DNA of 64,000 nucleotides from Bacillota bacterium (GTDB lineage: Bacteria > Bacillota > Clostridia > Lachnospirales > Lachnospiraceae). Below are positions 7,958 through 17,493 of this stretch, piece after piece. The DNA lies in NCBI GenBank assembly GCA_023436225.1, contig JAEZKA010000084.1, positions 15,068 to 79,067 on the forward strand, given 5' to 3'. The notes under the pieces were generated by a model, which was given only the letters and a program-made list of their open reading frames with translations, made no database searches and was not told where the DNA came from. The stretch's first letter is position 1, and each line of letters opens with the position of its first letter. The position numbers were made by a program, and so were the translations under genes.

Positions 7958-8884
7958 ATGAACGAAGGACAGCAATTGTATTGTGGATTATGCAAAAGGA
8001 ATTGCTCCACCGATGATCTTCAATGCAGGAGAGGTCAGAAGCATTTTGAACGGCAGACTCAGGATAATTTTGATAATATTGATAATATTGATAAAAATGA
8101 TACTGATAATAGAAATATAAATAGGATTCAAGATAAGGAGGATAATGATATGAGTGATGATTATATGAGTGATAATTACAAGGATATTGATAAGGAGAAG
8201 GATGATCATAACCATTTTGGAGCATCGGATTTCGATCATCGTGAGGAGGATTTATTAGGCCTTTTACTAAGAAGCAGCCATTTCCTGCATCATAGGCGTG
8301 GCGGCAGACGCGGTCAGGGTAAGATACTTAAGATACTGGCGGAGTATCCACAGATCAGTCAAAAGGAGCTACAGGAGCGGCTAGGAATAGAGTCCGGATC
8401 GATGAGTGAGCTAGTGATCAAATTGGAGCATAAAGGCTTAATCACAAGAGAAAAGGATGAGTCAGATAAGAGAATGACAACTTTGAGGATTACAGAACTT
8501 GGCTTATCGCTTTCGAAGGAGCTTGAGGCAGAGGCTTCCAGTGAGGAGCAATCCCTGCTGAATGGATTAAGCACCGAGGAACAGGAGCAGCTGAAGCTAT
8601 TACTAACAAAGCTGCTAAGCGGTTGGGAGGAAGCCAGCAAAGCCTTCCAATATGGGAAGCGTCATAAGGGCTATGGTCATCACGATCACCATGGCGGTCA
8701 CCACAGCCATCATAAAGATCATAGCCATCATAAAGCTGATGACCATCATCAAGATCATAGCCATCATAAAGATCATGATCATGTTGGTCCTCAGCCGGGA
8801 CATGGTAAAGAGGAGCATCGTGAGCATCATGGTCATCATAGGGATCATGATCACCACAGTCATCATGACCGGCTTGGGAAATAG
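7958..8884 (+). CDS. MarR-family regulator with N-terminal Cys motif and C-terminal His-rich tail
   Basis: This is a 308-residue transcription regulator. A Cys motif opens it (YCGLCKRNC at residues 8-16 with C23), followed by an Asn/Asp-rich low-complexity spacer to about residue 85. A MarR winged helix spans about 95-215 (ISQKELQERLGIESGSMSE, then LITREKDESDKRMTTLRIT). The last 80 residues are extremely His-rich (HHDHHGGHHSHH and similar), a composition expected to bind Ni, Zn or Cu. The ATG at 7958 has only a weak ribosome binding site, but a perfect AAGGAGG (8135-8141) precedes an in-frame ATG at 8150, which would make a 244-residue form lacking the Cys motif. Paired palindromes at its promoter suggest autoregulation, and the divergent CPBP protease gene may share them. 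Metal or redox sensing is inferred from composition. Confidence 0.8.
   Translation: MNEGQQLYCGLCKRNCSTDDLQCRRGQKHFERQTQDNFDNIDNIDKNDTDNRNINRIQDKEDNDMSDDYMSDNYKDIDKEKDDHNHFGASDFDHREEDLLGLLLRSSHFLHHRRGGRRGQGKILKILAEYPQISQKELQERLGIESGSMSELVIKLEHKGLITREKDESDKRMTTLRITELGLSLSKELEAEASSEEQSLLNGLSTEEQEQLKLLLTKLLSGWEEASKAFQYGKRHKGYGHHDHHGGHHSHHKDHSHHKADDHHQDHSHHKDHDHVGPQPGHGKEEHREHHGHHRDHDHHSHHDRLGK
8135..8152 (+). promoter_or_regulatory. Strong internal ribosome binding site and in-frame ATG in the MarR-family gene
   Basis: AAGGAGG (8135-8141) sits eight bases before the ATG at 8150, which is codon 65 of the long frame. This is a better initiation site than the annotated start at 7958, so either a second, shorter protein is made or the short form is the main product. 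Confidence 0.55.
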
Positions 8885-8904
8885 CATAGGGATTATCCTA
8901 TACT

Positions 8905-9900
8905 CTAGTAGAGAATATCATTGCTAACGGTGGTATAGAACATCCCTTTAATCAGTTCAGGGTCATTGGTCTGACCAAGAATCCACATGAGCTTGCTAAC
9001 CACAGCTTCTGTAATCATGTCATAGGCTTCTATGATACTTACCTTATTTTTAAGCTCATGGCCAACCTGATAGATATTCATATCACTTCCCTCGTTTGGT
9101 ACTTGTGTGGTCATAACAACGGTTTTACCCTGTTCAATCCATTTCTGAATGATACCAAGATAATGATAATGAGGAAGTGAGGGAATACCGCCGACACCAT
9201 AGCTTTCGATAATGATAGCATCGTATTTAGTTAACATATAATCGAGAATATCGGAATCAGCTCCCGGAGTTAGCTTAAATAAGCCTACTCTGGGATTTAT
9301 TTTATCAAAAAAGATCGGAGACCCCTGCTTAGGCTGACTGATGTATTGAATCAAATGACTGTCCTGAATGACGGCAAGATAAGGATAATTAATGCTGGAA
9401 AAGGCCTGAAAGCTTTTGGAATGGGTCTTTCTTGCTCTTGTACCGAGAATAACCTTACCATTAAATACAATTTGAACACCGCTGGACTGGTCAGAAGCAG
9501 CATAAAGGAAGCTGTCGTAAAGATTGGTCTTTGAATCAGTTATGTCCATGTTGATGGGACGCTGTGCACCGGTCAAAACAATCGGTTTTGGTGAATTCTG
9601 AATTAGATAGGACAGGGCAGCAGCTGTAAAGGCCATGGTATCAGTACCATGACTAATCACAAAGCCGTCGTAGATCTCATAATTATTGCGAATTGTCTGA
9701 ACCAGTAATATCCAGATATCCGGCGAGATATTTGTGCTATCCATATTGCAGACCTGAACGGTATCTACCTCACAGATCTGAGAAATACTCGGTATATACA
9801 TCAGTATTTCCTCTGAGGTCAGCTGAGGATGAAGGCTGCCGCTAATTGTCTTGGTAGAGGCAATAGTCCCTCCAGTTCCGATCATAAGAATTTTCTTCAT
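8905..9900 (-). CDS. ansA: L-asparaginase (type I-like)
   Basis: This 331-residue protein hydrolyses L-asparagine to aspartate and ammonia. It lacks a signal peptide, so it is cytoplasmic. The first catalytic Thr lies in GTGGTIAST (residues 8-16) and the second in HGTDTMAFTAAALSYL (about residue 85). VLTGAQRP and a C-terminal VVMTTQVPNEG also fit the family, and length matches type I enzymes. AGAAGGAT precedes the ATG at 9900. Its 3' end is 20 bases from that of the MarR-family gene (convergent). Substrate preference (Asn versus Gln) cannot be settled from sequence. Confidence 0.9.
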   Translation of the reverse strand: MKKILMIGTGGTIASTKTISGSLHPQLTSEEILMYIPSISQICEVDTVQVCNMDSTNISPDIWILLVQTIRNNYEIYDGFVISHGTDTMAFTAAALSYLIQNSPKPIVLTGAQRPINMDITDSKTNLYDSFLYAASDQSSGVQIVFNGKVILGTRARKTHSKSFQAFSSINYPYLAVIQDSHLIQYISQPKQGSPIFFDKINPRVGLFKLTPGADSDILDYMLTKYDAIIIESYGVGGIPSLPHYHYLGIIQKWIEQGKTVVMTTQVPNEGSDMNIYQVGHELKNKVSIIEAYDMITEAVVSKLMWILGQTNDPELIKGMFYTTVSNDILY

Positions 9901-10343
9901 AAGGTTATCCTTCTAAATCTATATTAGTTCTGTTATATTAGTATCATAATATAGTCAGAATGCTTTATCAATAGTATTCTATTATTTGGTTTATCACTAG
10001 ATTCTATTAAATAGAAATTATCAGATTGACACCTGTGCTAAATTAAGTATAATTAAGCAATAGGTTCTATATATCAAAAATTTCCAGTCCGCATACAATA
10101 AAAATCACGCTTCGAGACCATTCTATTATCATGAATTATACTGCCGGTCATATTCGCGGTTCTAGGCAGCGTGAATTAGTGTGAATTCTTGAAATGCATA
10201 ATTAACACCTCCAAGTTTGTGCCTTTGTCACCAGAGTGAAGAAAACATACTCGGTACAGACTAACACTAAGGGTAGGAATGAGATGCTAGTGTGATTTAA
10301 TATAGATAAGAGACGTTCGATTGAACGATGAAGGAGAAGCAGA
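9901..10343. other. Intergenic region holding copy A of a structured repeat
   Basis: The 443 bases between the divergent asparaginase and MFS genes contain a hairpin-forming element at 10205-10262 related to one between galE and galT. The remainder is AT-rich and holds no convincing gene or regulator site. Confidence 0.5.
10205..10262. repeat. Structured intergenic repeat, copy A
   Basis: The first 19 bases match those at 38437-38455 in 18 positions (ACACxTCCAAGTTTGTGCC). The arms AGTTTGTGCC (10214-10223) and GGTACAGACT (10253-10262) pair fully with two G-T wobbles. The copy near galT has perfect Watson-Crick arms, so pairing is conserved while sequence drifts. Confidence 0.6.
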
Positions 10344-11516
10344 ATGAAAACATCAAAGAAAACCATAAAGATGTCGATCTTATTCTACAGTCTGGTTCAG
10401 ATTGGATCAATCTGTATTACCACGATTTTGGCAAGAATAGCAGAGCTTTTTCCCGAGCATAGCGTTACAACAATACAGTTTTTGGCAACCTGTTCATCAG
10501 TGGTCATTATTTTCATGGCTCTTTTGACGGGGAAGCTGGCGCAGCATATTGCCAAGAAATATCTGGCTTTGTTTTCAGCCTCGATGTTTATCCTATCAGC
10601 CCTGGGAGGGTTTTTGTTTCATGGCTCCCTCATTCTACTCTTTGTATGGCAGATCATATTGGGAATAGGCATCGGCATCCTTGTTCCTCTGGGGTCCTCC
10701 CTGATTGCAGATTATTATACAGGGGAAGAGCGTAGTGGTCTGATGGGGCTTCAAAGTGCATTCATCAGTGTCGGAGGCGTGGTATTATCCCTGCTGGCAG
10801 GTGCACTTGCTACAATTGACTGGTATTTTAATTATCTGGCTTTGCTATTGATTATACCAGGCTTTTTACTGTTGCTGTTCGGGCTTCCGCTGGATCATCC
10901 TCATCCCGTACAAGAAATAAGAGGCGAGAGAAATAAAGTTACAGTGAGGGTGGTACTGTTCTATGGAGTGACAGCCTTCTTGTTTATGCAATTCTTTAAC
11001 GTGATCTCAACAAACTTAGCAATTCATCTGAAGGAAAACGGGATCATGGGATCGGCACAATCAGGAATAGCGACTTCGGTATTTATGTTGAGTGGAGCAA
11101 TTGCAGGAGTCATGTTTAAGTTCTTTAAGCGATTACTCGGTGAGCGGGTGATTGCTTTAGGCTTCTTGAATCTTGCAGTCGGCGGTATTATCATTGGAAT
11201 GGGAGCCAGCTTTCTGGTCACTTTGATTGGATCGTTTGTAGCCGGCTTTAGTCTTAGTATTGTAATGGCGCAGGTGGTAATCAGCATAGCCGAGAAGGAA
11301 AAACCAGCGGTGTTGACCATGAGTATCGCAATCAATATGGCGATTAATAATCTTGGAGGCTTTTTGTCACCAATCTTTACGAAAATCACGAAGGTGGTTC
11401 TTAATAGCGAAAGAGCAGCAGACCGGTTTCTTTTAGTCGGAGTTGCGGCTATGATAGCTTCTGCAATTTTATTCTTCTTATTGGAAGCACCGAAAAAAGA
11501 GAGAATTCACGGATAG
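10344..11516 (+). CDS. Major facilitator superfamily (MFS) transporter
   Basis: This is a 390-residue inner-membrane transporter with about twelve hydrophobic segments. AAGGAGAAGCAG precedes the ATG at 10344. The MFS motif between helices 2 and 3 reads GKLAQHIAKKYLA, a loose match to GxLxDRxGRR, and IIPLGSSLIADYY-like sequence in the N half fits drug/proton antiporters (the residues here are GILVPLGSSLIADYY). A cytoplasmic loop near residue 190 contains EIRGERNKV. The substrate is unknown. It is a single-gene unit preceded by structured repeat copy A and followed by a hairpin terminator. Confidence 0.85.
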   Translation: MKTSKKTIKMSILFYSLVQIGSICITTILARIAELFPEHSVTTIQFLATCSSVVIIFMALLTGKLAQHIAKKYLALFSASMFILSALGGFLFHGSLILLFVWQIILGIGIGILVPLGSSLIADYYTGEERSGLMGLQSAFISVGGVVLSLLAGALATIDWYFNYLALLLIIPGFLLLLFGLPLDHPHPVQEIRGERNKVTVRVVLFYGVTAFLFMQFFNVISTNLAIHLKENGIMGSAQSGIATSVFMLSGAIAGVMFKFFKRLLGERVIALGFLNLAVGGIIIGMGASFLVTLIGSFVAGFSLSIVMAQVVISIAEKEKPAVLTMSIAINMAINNLGGFLSPIFTKITKVVLNSERAADRFLLVGVAAMIASAILFFLLEAPKKERIHG

Positions 11517-11622
11517 ATACTACTCTTTCACTTATTTGTCATAGAGAGCTTTGCTACATAGTTACGTATATTAATTACTTATTCCGAAAGGAGCTTCTTC
11601 AAAACAAATCTAATCGTAATAG

Positions 11623-11677
11623 GCAAGGACAACAGCATCCTTTACACCCGGGTTGCCGTTATCCTTGCTTTTTTTTC
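11623..11677 (+). terminator. Intrinsic terminator between the MFS and GH3 genes
   Basis: GCAAGGACAAC (11623-11633) pairs with GTTATCCTTGC, with one C-A mismatch, and eight or more T residues follow. It ends the MFS transcript; the GH3 gene converges from the other side. Confidence 0.75.
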
Positions 11678-11750
11678 ATGACAAGAGAAGTTCGCAAAGC
11701 GCTTACAAGATGCTCCACTAGATATCTTAAAGGAAAAAGAAACAGTTATT

Positions 11751-14144
11751 CTATAGGAGTTTTTTTATACCCAGGAATATGTTACCGTTCGCAAGGGCAA
11801 CGAGTCCTTCCAGCTTCTTGTTACTCATACTGCTGGCCATTTTCATGGAACGAAGGGGCATCTCCAAGGCGGATTTTTCGACCATTAATCGCATGGACGG
11901 ATCATCTGTTGCTTTCAGCATCTTGTTCATAGCACTTTTTACAGCCATCAACATAATTTTGCCAATAAAGGTATCCTTAATATCGTTCAGCGTCGAATCC
12001 TTGGTATATGGCTTACCGGTAGCATCCGGCTTCGGTGAATAACCAAGTAGCTTATGGAATTGCTCGTCGCTGATATGAAGGGGAGTGCTGGGCTTTTGAT
12101 ACTCGGTTAAGTGCTTGTAATCGTTGGTTAGAAGAGTCTCCTTACCATCACCGGTAATCGTTATCTCGGTGCTTAAGCGAATATCGGCACAGGAGGCTGC
12201 CGCAAGGAGCTGATAGGATCCACCCTCCACACACCAATCCTTAGCCTTGGTATTATAGTAAGCAAAGCTTCTCTTATCAAGCATCATCTTCACTTTCTTC
12301 GTCTCACCGGCAGCAAGGAATACCTTGGCGAAACCACGGAGCTCCTTCTCGGCACGGAAGATGGAGGAAGAATTACAGTGAACATAGAGCTGTACAATCT
12401 CAGCACCGTCCTCCTTACCGGTATTGGTAATGTCTAAGGTTACGCGGTAGCGGTAGGGCTCCTTCTCCTCTACGAGGAGGTTGCTGTATTCGAAGGTGGT
12501 ATAGGATAAGCCGTAGCCGAAGGGGAAGGCTACAGGTCTTTTCACGGTATCGTAATAGCGGTAACCGATATAGATGCTTTCCCGGTATTGAACGGATTTG
12601 CTTGTTCCGGGGAAATACTGGTGGCTGGAATTATCCTGGGGAGCCATCGGGAAGGTCTCAGCAAGCTTACCACTGGGATTCACCTTACCCAATAGAAGAT
12701 CTGCGGTGGCCGCTCCTCCCGCTTGGCCAGCCAGATACATCAGAAGAATTCCCTTCACCTGTTCCTTCCAGGGCATTAAAACAGGTGCGCCTAACTGGAG
12801 AACAACAATCGTATTGGGATTTACCTTTGCTACTGCTTCGATAAGCTTGTTATGACTGTCAGGCATGGAAAGGGTAGTACGGTCAAAGCCTTCACTTTCA
12901 TACTCCTCCGGAAGACCGGCAAATACAACAGCAATATCACTTTCCTTAGCCAGCCTGCAGGCTTCTTCCAGCTGGTTGGTGTCAATCTCTATTGAGCCAA
13001 GGCAGTAGCCCTCCGAGTAGGTGACCTTGACCCCTGCTTCTTTGAGCGCATCAAAGGCATTGTCTAAATAAGCTGGGTTGATACGACTGCTTCCGGCACC
13101 CTGATATCTGGGCTTCTTTGCCATCTCACCAATCACAGCTACCTTTGCGGTAGGACAGATTGGAAGGAGGGATCCCTCGTTTTTCAGAAGTACAGCAGAT
13201 TTGGTAGCTATCTCACGGGCGAGAGCATTATGTTCCTTATTCGTATTCTTTGGAGCTTGCTTCTTCTCCATGCCCATTAGGATGAGCTCTACTACGCGTT
13301 CGGCGCATAGATCCACCTCTGCCATGGAAAGTGTGCCGTTCTTAACGGCGGCTACCACCTCATTATCGCTGTCAGCGTTCGTACCGGGCATTTCCAGATC
13401 CATACCGGCGCGAACATTATCCACCCTATCATTCACCGCACCCCAATCACTTATGACGAGACCCTCAAAGCCCCATTCTTTTCGGAGAATATCCGTTAAT
13501 ATGTATTTATTTGAGCAGGTATAGGTTCCATTTATTTTATTATAGCTTGCCATCACTGTCCAAGGTTTGGCTTTCTTAACGGCTGCTTCAAAGCCGGCAA
13601 GATAGATTTCGCGAAGTGCTCTTTCATCCACCTGTGCATCCACCGTCATGCGTGCGGACTCTTGGTTATTAACAGCGTAATGCTTCAGGGAGGTACCGAC
13701 TCCTTTACTTTGAATACCTTGAATTAGAGCAGTGGCCAGTTCCCCGGCCAGATAAGGATCTTCACTGAAATATTCAAAATTACGTCCGCATAAAGGATTT
13801 CGCTTGATATTGATTCCTGGCCCAAGAATGGTTGCTACCTCTTCCGAGACACACTTTTCACCCAGTGCCTCACCCATACGTCGTAGTAGCTCCGGGTCGT
13901 AGCTGCAAGCAGTTGCACTGGCGGTAGGAAAGCTGGTGGAAGGAACGCTGTCATTTAAACCGAGATGGTCTGTATCGCCGGCCTGTTTACGAAGTCCATG
14001 AGGACCGTCTGTGACCATGATAGAATCAAGTCCGAGTCGTTCGATTCCCTTTAAGTGCCAGAAATCCTTGCCGCTTAGGAGCCCTGCCTTTTCTTCCAGA
14101 GTCATTTCTTTTACAAGTTCAATTGCATTTGTCTTATAATTCAT
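11751..14144 (-). CDS. Glycoside hydrolase family 3 beta-glycosidase
   Basis: This 797-residue enzyme hydrolyses terminal beta-linked sugars, most likely beta-glucosides. There is no signal peptide, so it acts inside the cell on imported oligosaccharides. The GH3 N-terminal barrel carries TDGPHGLR, KHYAVNNQE and the nucleophile Asp in GLVISDWGAV (about residue 232). The C-terminal alpha/beta sandwich contains GEMAKKPRYQGAGSS and FAGLPEEYESEGFDR. A fibronectin-III-like domain (EIVQLYVHCNSSS, then ELRGFAKVFL) comes next, and an extra helical tail of about 110 residues ends the protein. GGAGGG precedes the start; a second ATG four bases upstream is out of frame. The divergent AraC gene at 14398 probably regulates it. 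Exact sugar specificity is not determinable. Confidence 0.92.
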   Translation of the reverse strand: MNYKTNAIELVKEMTLEEKAGLLSGKDFWHLKGIERLGLDSIMVTDGPHGLRKQAGDTDHLGLNDSVPSTSFPTASATACSYDPELLRRMGEALGEKCVSEEVATILGPGINIKRNPLCGRNFEYFSEDPYLAGELATALIQGIQSKGVGTSLKHYAVNNQESARMTVDAQVDERALREIYLAGFEAAVKKAKPWTVMASYNKINGTYTCSNKYILTDILRKEWGFEGLVISDWGAVNDRVDNVRAGMDLEMPGTNADSDNEVVAAVKNGTLSMAEVDLCAERVVELILMGMEKKQAPKNTNKEHNALAREIATKSAVLLKNEGSLLPICPTAKVAVIGEMAKKPRYQGAGSSRINPAYLDNAFDALKEAGVKVTYSEGYCLGSIEIDTNQLEEACRLAKESDIAVVFAGLPEEYESEGFDRTTLSMPDSHNKLIEAVAKVNPNTIVVLQLGAPVLMPWKEQVKGILLMYLAGQAGGAATADLLLGKVNPSGKLAETFPMAPQDNSSHQYFPGTSKSVQYRESIYIGYRYYDTVKRPVAFPFGYGLSYTTFEYSNLLVEEKEPYRYRVTLDITNTGKEDGAEIVQLYVHCNSSSIFRAEKELRGFAKVFLAAGETKKVKMMLDKRSFAYYNTKAKDWCVEGGSYQLLAAASCADIRLSTEITITGDGKETLLTNDYKHLTEYQKPSTPLHISDEQFHKLLGYSPKPDATGKPYTKDSTLNDIKDTFIGKIMLMAVKSAMNKMLKATDDPSMRLMVEKSALEMPLRSMKMASSMSNKKLEGLVALANGNIFLGIKKLL

Positions 14145-14397
14145 TCATACCCTCCTTCATTCTAACTAATAAGATGGATCACACTAGAGTACGATATTAG
14201 TAATCCATTTATGTGGCTATCACTAAAATCCGCCTTTGGTTAAATTGTATTATAATTACAATTTTATCATATCAAAAATATACTTATTAGCTATAACAAA
14301 TTTAAGATAATTATTTCAAAATTAACATTAAATTATATTCCTTAGAAGCGCAATCTGATATAATACTAATAAACTTTAAGATGACAGGAGTGAGATT

Positions 14398-15216
14398 GTG
14401 AAGGTACCGATTAAGGCAGGTTCTCTAACGAATACCTATTATAGGGATATTCCTAAGGATATTGTAAAAGCGTATCGTCAGGCGATGTTTGACCAACGGG
14501 AAATGCCGGATAGTACAATCAAGTATCGTACGGAGGAGAAGCTATTCAGCTGTGTCAGACAGGGTGAACCGGAGAAAATTGAGGACTATCTGTCGGAATT
14601 TGCAAGCGATAAGCTTATGGGCTGTATGTCAAGGGATCCCCTTAGACAGGTCCAGTATACCTTTATTGCAGGTGTCACCTTAATGACACGTAATGCAATC
14701 GCAGGCGGTATGCCGGAGATCGAAGCCTATAATCTAAGTGATGTGTATGCTCAAAAGGCAGATATTTGCAAGAAAGAGGATGAAATTATGAGACTATTTG
14801 CAGTAGCTCTCTTTGATTTTGCGTCACGTGTTCAGCAGGTTAAAAAGAAGAAGGCTAGGTATTCTTACCCTGTATCTCTCTGTATCGCTTATATATCCGA
14901 TCATCTGCATTACCAAATTACCTTAAGCAATCTGGCGAAGCAATGCAGCCTGACTCCCCAATACTTATCCACACTTTTTCATAGAGAAACAGGAAGAACC
15001 ATTACAGATTATATAATGAATGAGAAGCTTGAGACAGCGAAGCAGATGCTAACCTACTCAGAACATACACTTCAGGAGATTTCCAGCTATCTGGGCTTTA
15101 GCTCCCATTCCAGCTTTACATTACATTTTCGAAAGCAATATATGATAACTCCGAGTAAATATAGAAACAGCTCCAGATCATGTAATCTGGAGCTGAACCA
15201 TTTTGATGTGCGATAG
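14398..15216 (+). CDS. AraC-family transcriptional regulator
   Basis: This is a 272-residue regulator. A GTG start at 14398 has CAGGAG upstream. The N-terminal 165 residues form an all-helical region of unknown ligand (no cupin is evident), and the C-terminal 100 residues carry two helix-turn-helix motifs: ITLSNLAKQCSLTPQYLSTL and LQEISSYLGFSSHSSFTLHF. It is divergent from the GH3 glycosidase gene with 253 bases between, the usual arrangement for a local sugar-responsive activator. The last 14 or so codons after PSKYRN lie over a perfect inverted repeat (15168-15195), so the protein end and a transcript 3' structure overlap. Confidence 0.88.
   Translation: MKVPIKAGSLTNTYYRDIPKDIVKAYRQAMFDQREMPDSTIKYRTEEKLFSCVRQGEPEKIEDYLSEFASDKLMGCMSRDPLRQVQYTFIAGVTLMTRNAIAGGMPEIEAYNLSDVYAQKADICKKEDEIMRLFAVALFDFASRVQQVKKKKARYSYPVSLCIAYISDHLHYQITLSNLAKQCSLTPQYLSTLFHRETGRTITDYIMNEKLETAKQMLTYSEHTLQEISSYLGFSSHSSFTLHFRKQYMITPSKYRNSSRSCNLELNHFDVR
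15168..15195. repeat. Perfect 11-bp inverted repeat inside the 3' end of the AraC gene
   Basis: CAGCTCCAGAT and ATCTGGAGCTG pair around CATGTA. No T run follows. It might be a 3'-end stability hairpin or a Rho-type pause site. Confidence 0.5.
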
Positions 15217-15590
15217 TTTACGAAGGCAAGGATATCCGGGACCACGGAGGCAAGGATCGGGTCTCCGATAAGTTACTCTTTCCAATAAAAACAATAGGTT
15301 AAGGAGGTTGACGACATAGGGAAAGGTACTTATTCGTATCTTGGTTATTCTTCGTAGAAATATATGTATATTGAAAATGATTATCAATATCTACAAATAT
15401 AAAATAACATAGTATAAGGGTAGTTGTCAATAATAAAATTTGAAATTTGATAATAAAAGTTGGTCATATAGTATTTTTATGTGGTTCAATTAAAATTTGA
15501 AATCCTCACAACTCTTTCACAACTTCGGGGAATACTAATTCTGAAAGTTAGTTCCCTATTTGTTGTATATAGAGAAAGTGAGGGAGCTGA
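15217..15590. other. Intergenic region with an orphan Fur-like box
   Basis: The 374 bases between the AraC and DUF2680-like genes hold a Fur-box-like sequence at 15372-15386 and two copies of TAAAATTTGAAAT. No gene is supported; the 69-codon minus-strand frame here has no family features. Confidence 0.45.
15372..15386. promoter_or_regulatory. Fur/PerR-like box
   Basis: TGAAAATGATTATCA differs from the 15-mer TGATAATNATTATCA at one position. No iron gene is adjacent; the next gene is the small exported DUF2680-like protein 200 bases downstream. Confidence 0.35.
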
Positions 15591-15995
15591 ATGTTAAAAG
15601 CGCGATTATTTGGATTGGCTATTGCAACAGCAGTAGCAATCACAGGAATTAGCCCGGTTACTGCCTTGGCGGCTGCAACGGAGAAACAGACGATAGAAAT
15701 GTCAGAAAAGGATAAAGATCATAAAGGCAACAGAGCACTCATCGAGGAAAAGATGAACAATGCTATAAAGAAATGGAATACTTTGACGACAGAGCAGAAG
15801 AATGATGTTTATGCCCTGCTTGAAAATGAGATAAAAGCACAAAACAAGATAATAGATCAGCTTGTAAACCTTGAAGTAATGGAAAAGGAAGACGCAGCAA
15901 TGCTGAAAGCGGAACGTATGGTTCGCTTCAACAAGCTGAAACAAAGTGGGGAATTTCCGTTAATGAAGCCTAAGGGCGTTAAGAGGGACAAATAA
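15591..15995 (+). CDS. Small exported protein, DUF2680/YckD-like
   Basis: This 134-residue protein has an N-terminal signal peptide (hydrophobic core LFGLAIATAVAITGI, probable cleavage after ALAA near residue 26). A charged, helical mature part follows. The region EIKAQNKIIDQLVNLEVMEKE resembles the DUF2680 pattern, in which a short helix is followed by a loop saying the residue type changes (GVITKEQ-like) and a C-terminal FP motif (here EFPLMKP). Function of that family is unknown. AGTGAGGGAGCTG precedes the ATG. It stands alone, with an AT-rich upstream region. Confidence 0.6.
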   Translation: MLKARLFGLAIATAVAITGISPVTALAAATEKQTIEMSEKDKDHKGNRALIEEKMNNAIKKWNTLTTEQKNDVYALLENEIKAQNKIIDQLVNLEVMEKEDAAMLKAERMVRFNKLKQSGEFPLMKPKGVKRDK

Positions 15996-16260
15996 TAGTT
16001 GTGAATCAGAAAAGGAACGATTGATATAGCAACAGATAGGAATTAACTTTCATTTCAAATGGATTACTTGATAAGATATAAATTACACATCTAATAGATT
16101 ATAGCCAATGATTGAGTAAATCATTGTTATATGTAATAAAAGAGGTATGGTGTTTTTAATAAGGATAGGAATTCGAATACGATTTACTAGCTGGACGACA
16201 ACCAATTCTGACGATATGAGGTTGAGGATGGATAAAAGTATAGCTACAGGAGGGTTAAAC

Positions 16261-17493
16261 ATGAGACTTAGAGATGAGGCGCAGCACATTATAGATAGAG
16301 CCATTAAAGCAGCACTTCCGAATATGGCAGTTAAGAGAGCTCTGGAAGGAGAAAATTTTTTCGAAGGCCGATTATTATTGGTATCAATCGGAAAGGCAGC
16401 CTGGTCTATGGCTAAGGCAGCCAGCGACATTCTTGGTAACAGGATTGATGAAGGAGTGGTTATTACCAAATACGATCATGCAATGGGAACACTTCCACAT
16501 ATTCAATGCTTCGAAGCTGGGCATCCGGTTCCTGATGATAATTCCTTTGCAGCAACAGAACAGGCAATCAAGCTTGTAACTGGTTTGACAGAAAAGGATT
16601 CTGTATTATTATTGATTTCGGGCGGGGGCTCGGCTCTTTTTGAAAAACCCCTGATCTCAGGGAAGGAGCTGGAAGATATAACAAACCAGTTGCTAGCCAG
16701 TGGGGCCAACATTGTAGAAATGAATACGATTAGAAAACGGCTGTCAGCCGTAAAGGGCGGCAAATTTGCTAAGCTATGTGAGCCCGCCAGAGTATACTCC
16801 ATCGTCTTATCGGACATCATCGGAGATCCTCTGGATATGATCGCTTCCGGGCCAGCTTATCCGGATAGTTCAACCTGCGAACAAGCAATAGAAATCATTG
16901 AAAAATACAATATTATAATCTCGAAGGATATTGAGGCCTTACTTCATATAGAGACACCAAATACCTTAAGTAATGTAACCACTAAGGTTACCGGAAGTGT
17001 AACACAGCTATGTATGGCAGCTGAGAATGCATGTAGAGAGTTGGGTTATGAGCCTATTACATTAACCGCAAGTCTAAGCTGTGAAGCAAGAGAAGCAGGA
17101 AGCTTTCTTGGGTCAATTGCGAAATACTATAATAACAGTAAAAAATCCTTAGCTTTTATCGCAGGGGGAGAGACAGTGGTTCATCTGAAAGGCAACGGAA
17201 AGGGAGGTAGAAATCAGGAATTAGCCCTTGCTTCGGCAATCTACCTCGACGGTCTGACTGAGGTGGCAATCTTTTCAGTGGGTTCCGATGGGACCGATGG
17301 CCCGACTGATGCAGCAGGCGGTTATGTAGATGAAAGCACAAAAAAGGAACTTCATTTACAAGGAATTGATCTATATAAGATGCTGGATAATAATAATGCA
17401 TATCATGCATTAGAAGCCTGCGGCGGATTGATCATTACTGGACCGACAGGCACCAATGTCAATGATTTATCAGTGCTTTTAATAAAACGGTAA
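16261..17493 (+). CDS. Glycerate 2-kinase (MOFRL family)
   Basis: This 410-residue cytoplasmic enzyme phosphorylates D-glycerate to 2-phosphoglycerate. I use the ATG at 16261 because ACAGGAGGG precedes it; the 38 codons upstream in the same frame lack homologue-like sequence. Family marks are VSIGKAAWSMAKAA, the glycine-rich LLISGGGSALFEKP, DIIGDPLDMIASGPAYPD, and the C-terminal MOFRL domain with AGGETVVHLKGNGKGGRNQE and SVGSDGTDGPTDAAGG. Such kinases serve uronate, tartrate or serine catabolism, which fits the nearby pectin genes kduI and kduD, although they are not in the same transcript. Confidence 0.9.
   Translation: MRLRDEAQHIIDRAIKAALPNMAVKRALEGENFFEGRLLLVSIGKAAWSMAKAASDILGNRIDEGVVITKYDHAMGTLPHIQCFEAGHPVPDDNSFAATEQAIKLVTGLTEKDSVLLLISGGGSALFEKPLISGKELEDITNQLLASGANIVEMNTIRKRLSAVKGGKFAKLCEPARVYSIVLSDIIGDPLDMIASGPAYPDSSTCEQAIEIIEKYNIIISKDIEALLHIETPNTLSNVTTKVTGSVTQLCMAAENACRELGYEPITLTASLSCEAREAGSFLGSIAKYYNNSKKSLAFIAGGETVVHLKGNGKGGRNQELALASAIYLDGLTEVAIFSVGSDGTDGPTDAAGGYVDESTKKELHLQGIDLYKMLDNNNAYHALEACGGLIITGPTGTNVNDLSVLLIKR

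Noticed and set aside
8615..8927. Methionine/isoleucine-rich ORFs opposite and overlapping the MarR gene
   Set aside because: They arise from translating the His codon repeats (CAT/CAC) in other frames; composition is an artefact.
15178..15387. 69-codon minus-strand ORF near the Fur-like box
   Set aside because: No ribosome binding site, no family features, and it overlaps the AraC 3' hairpin.
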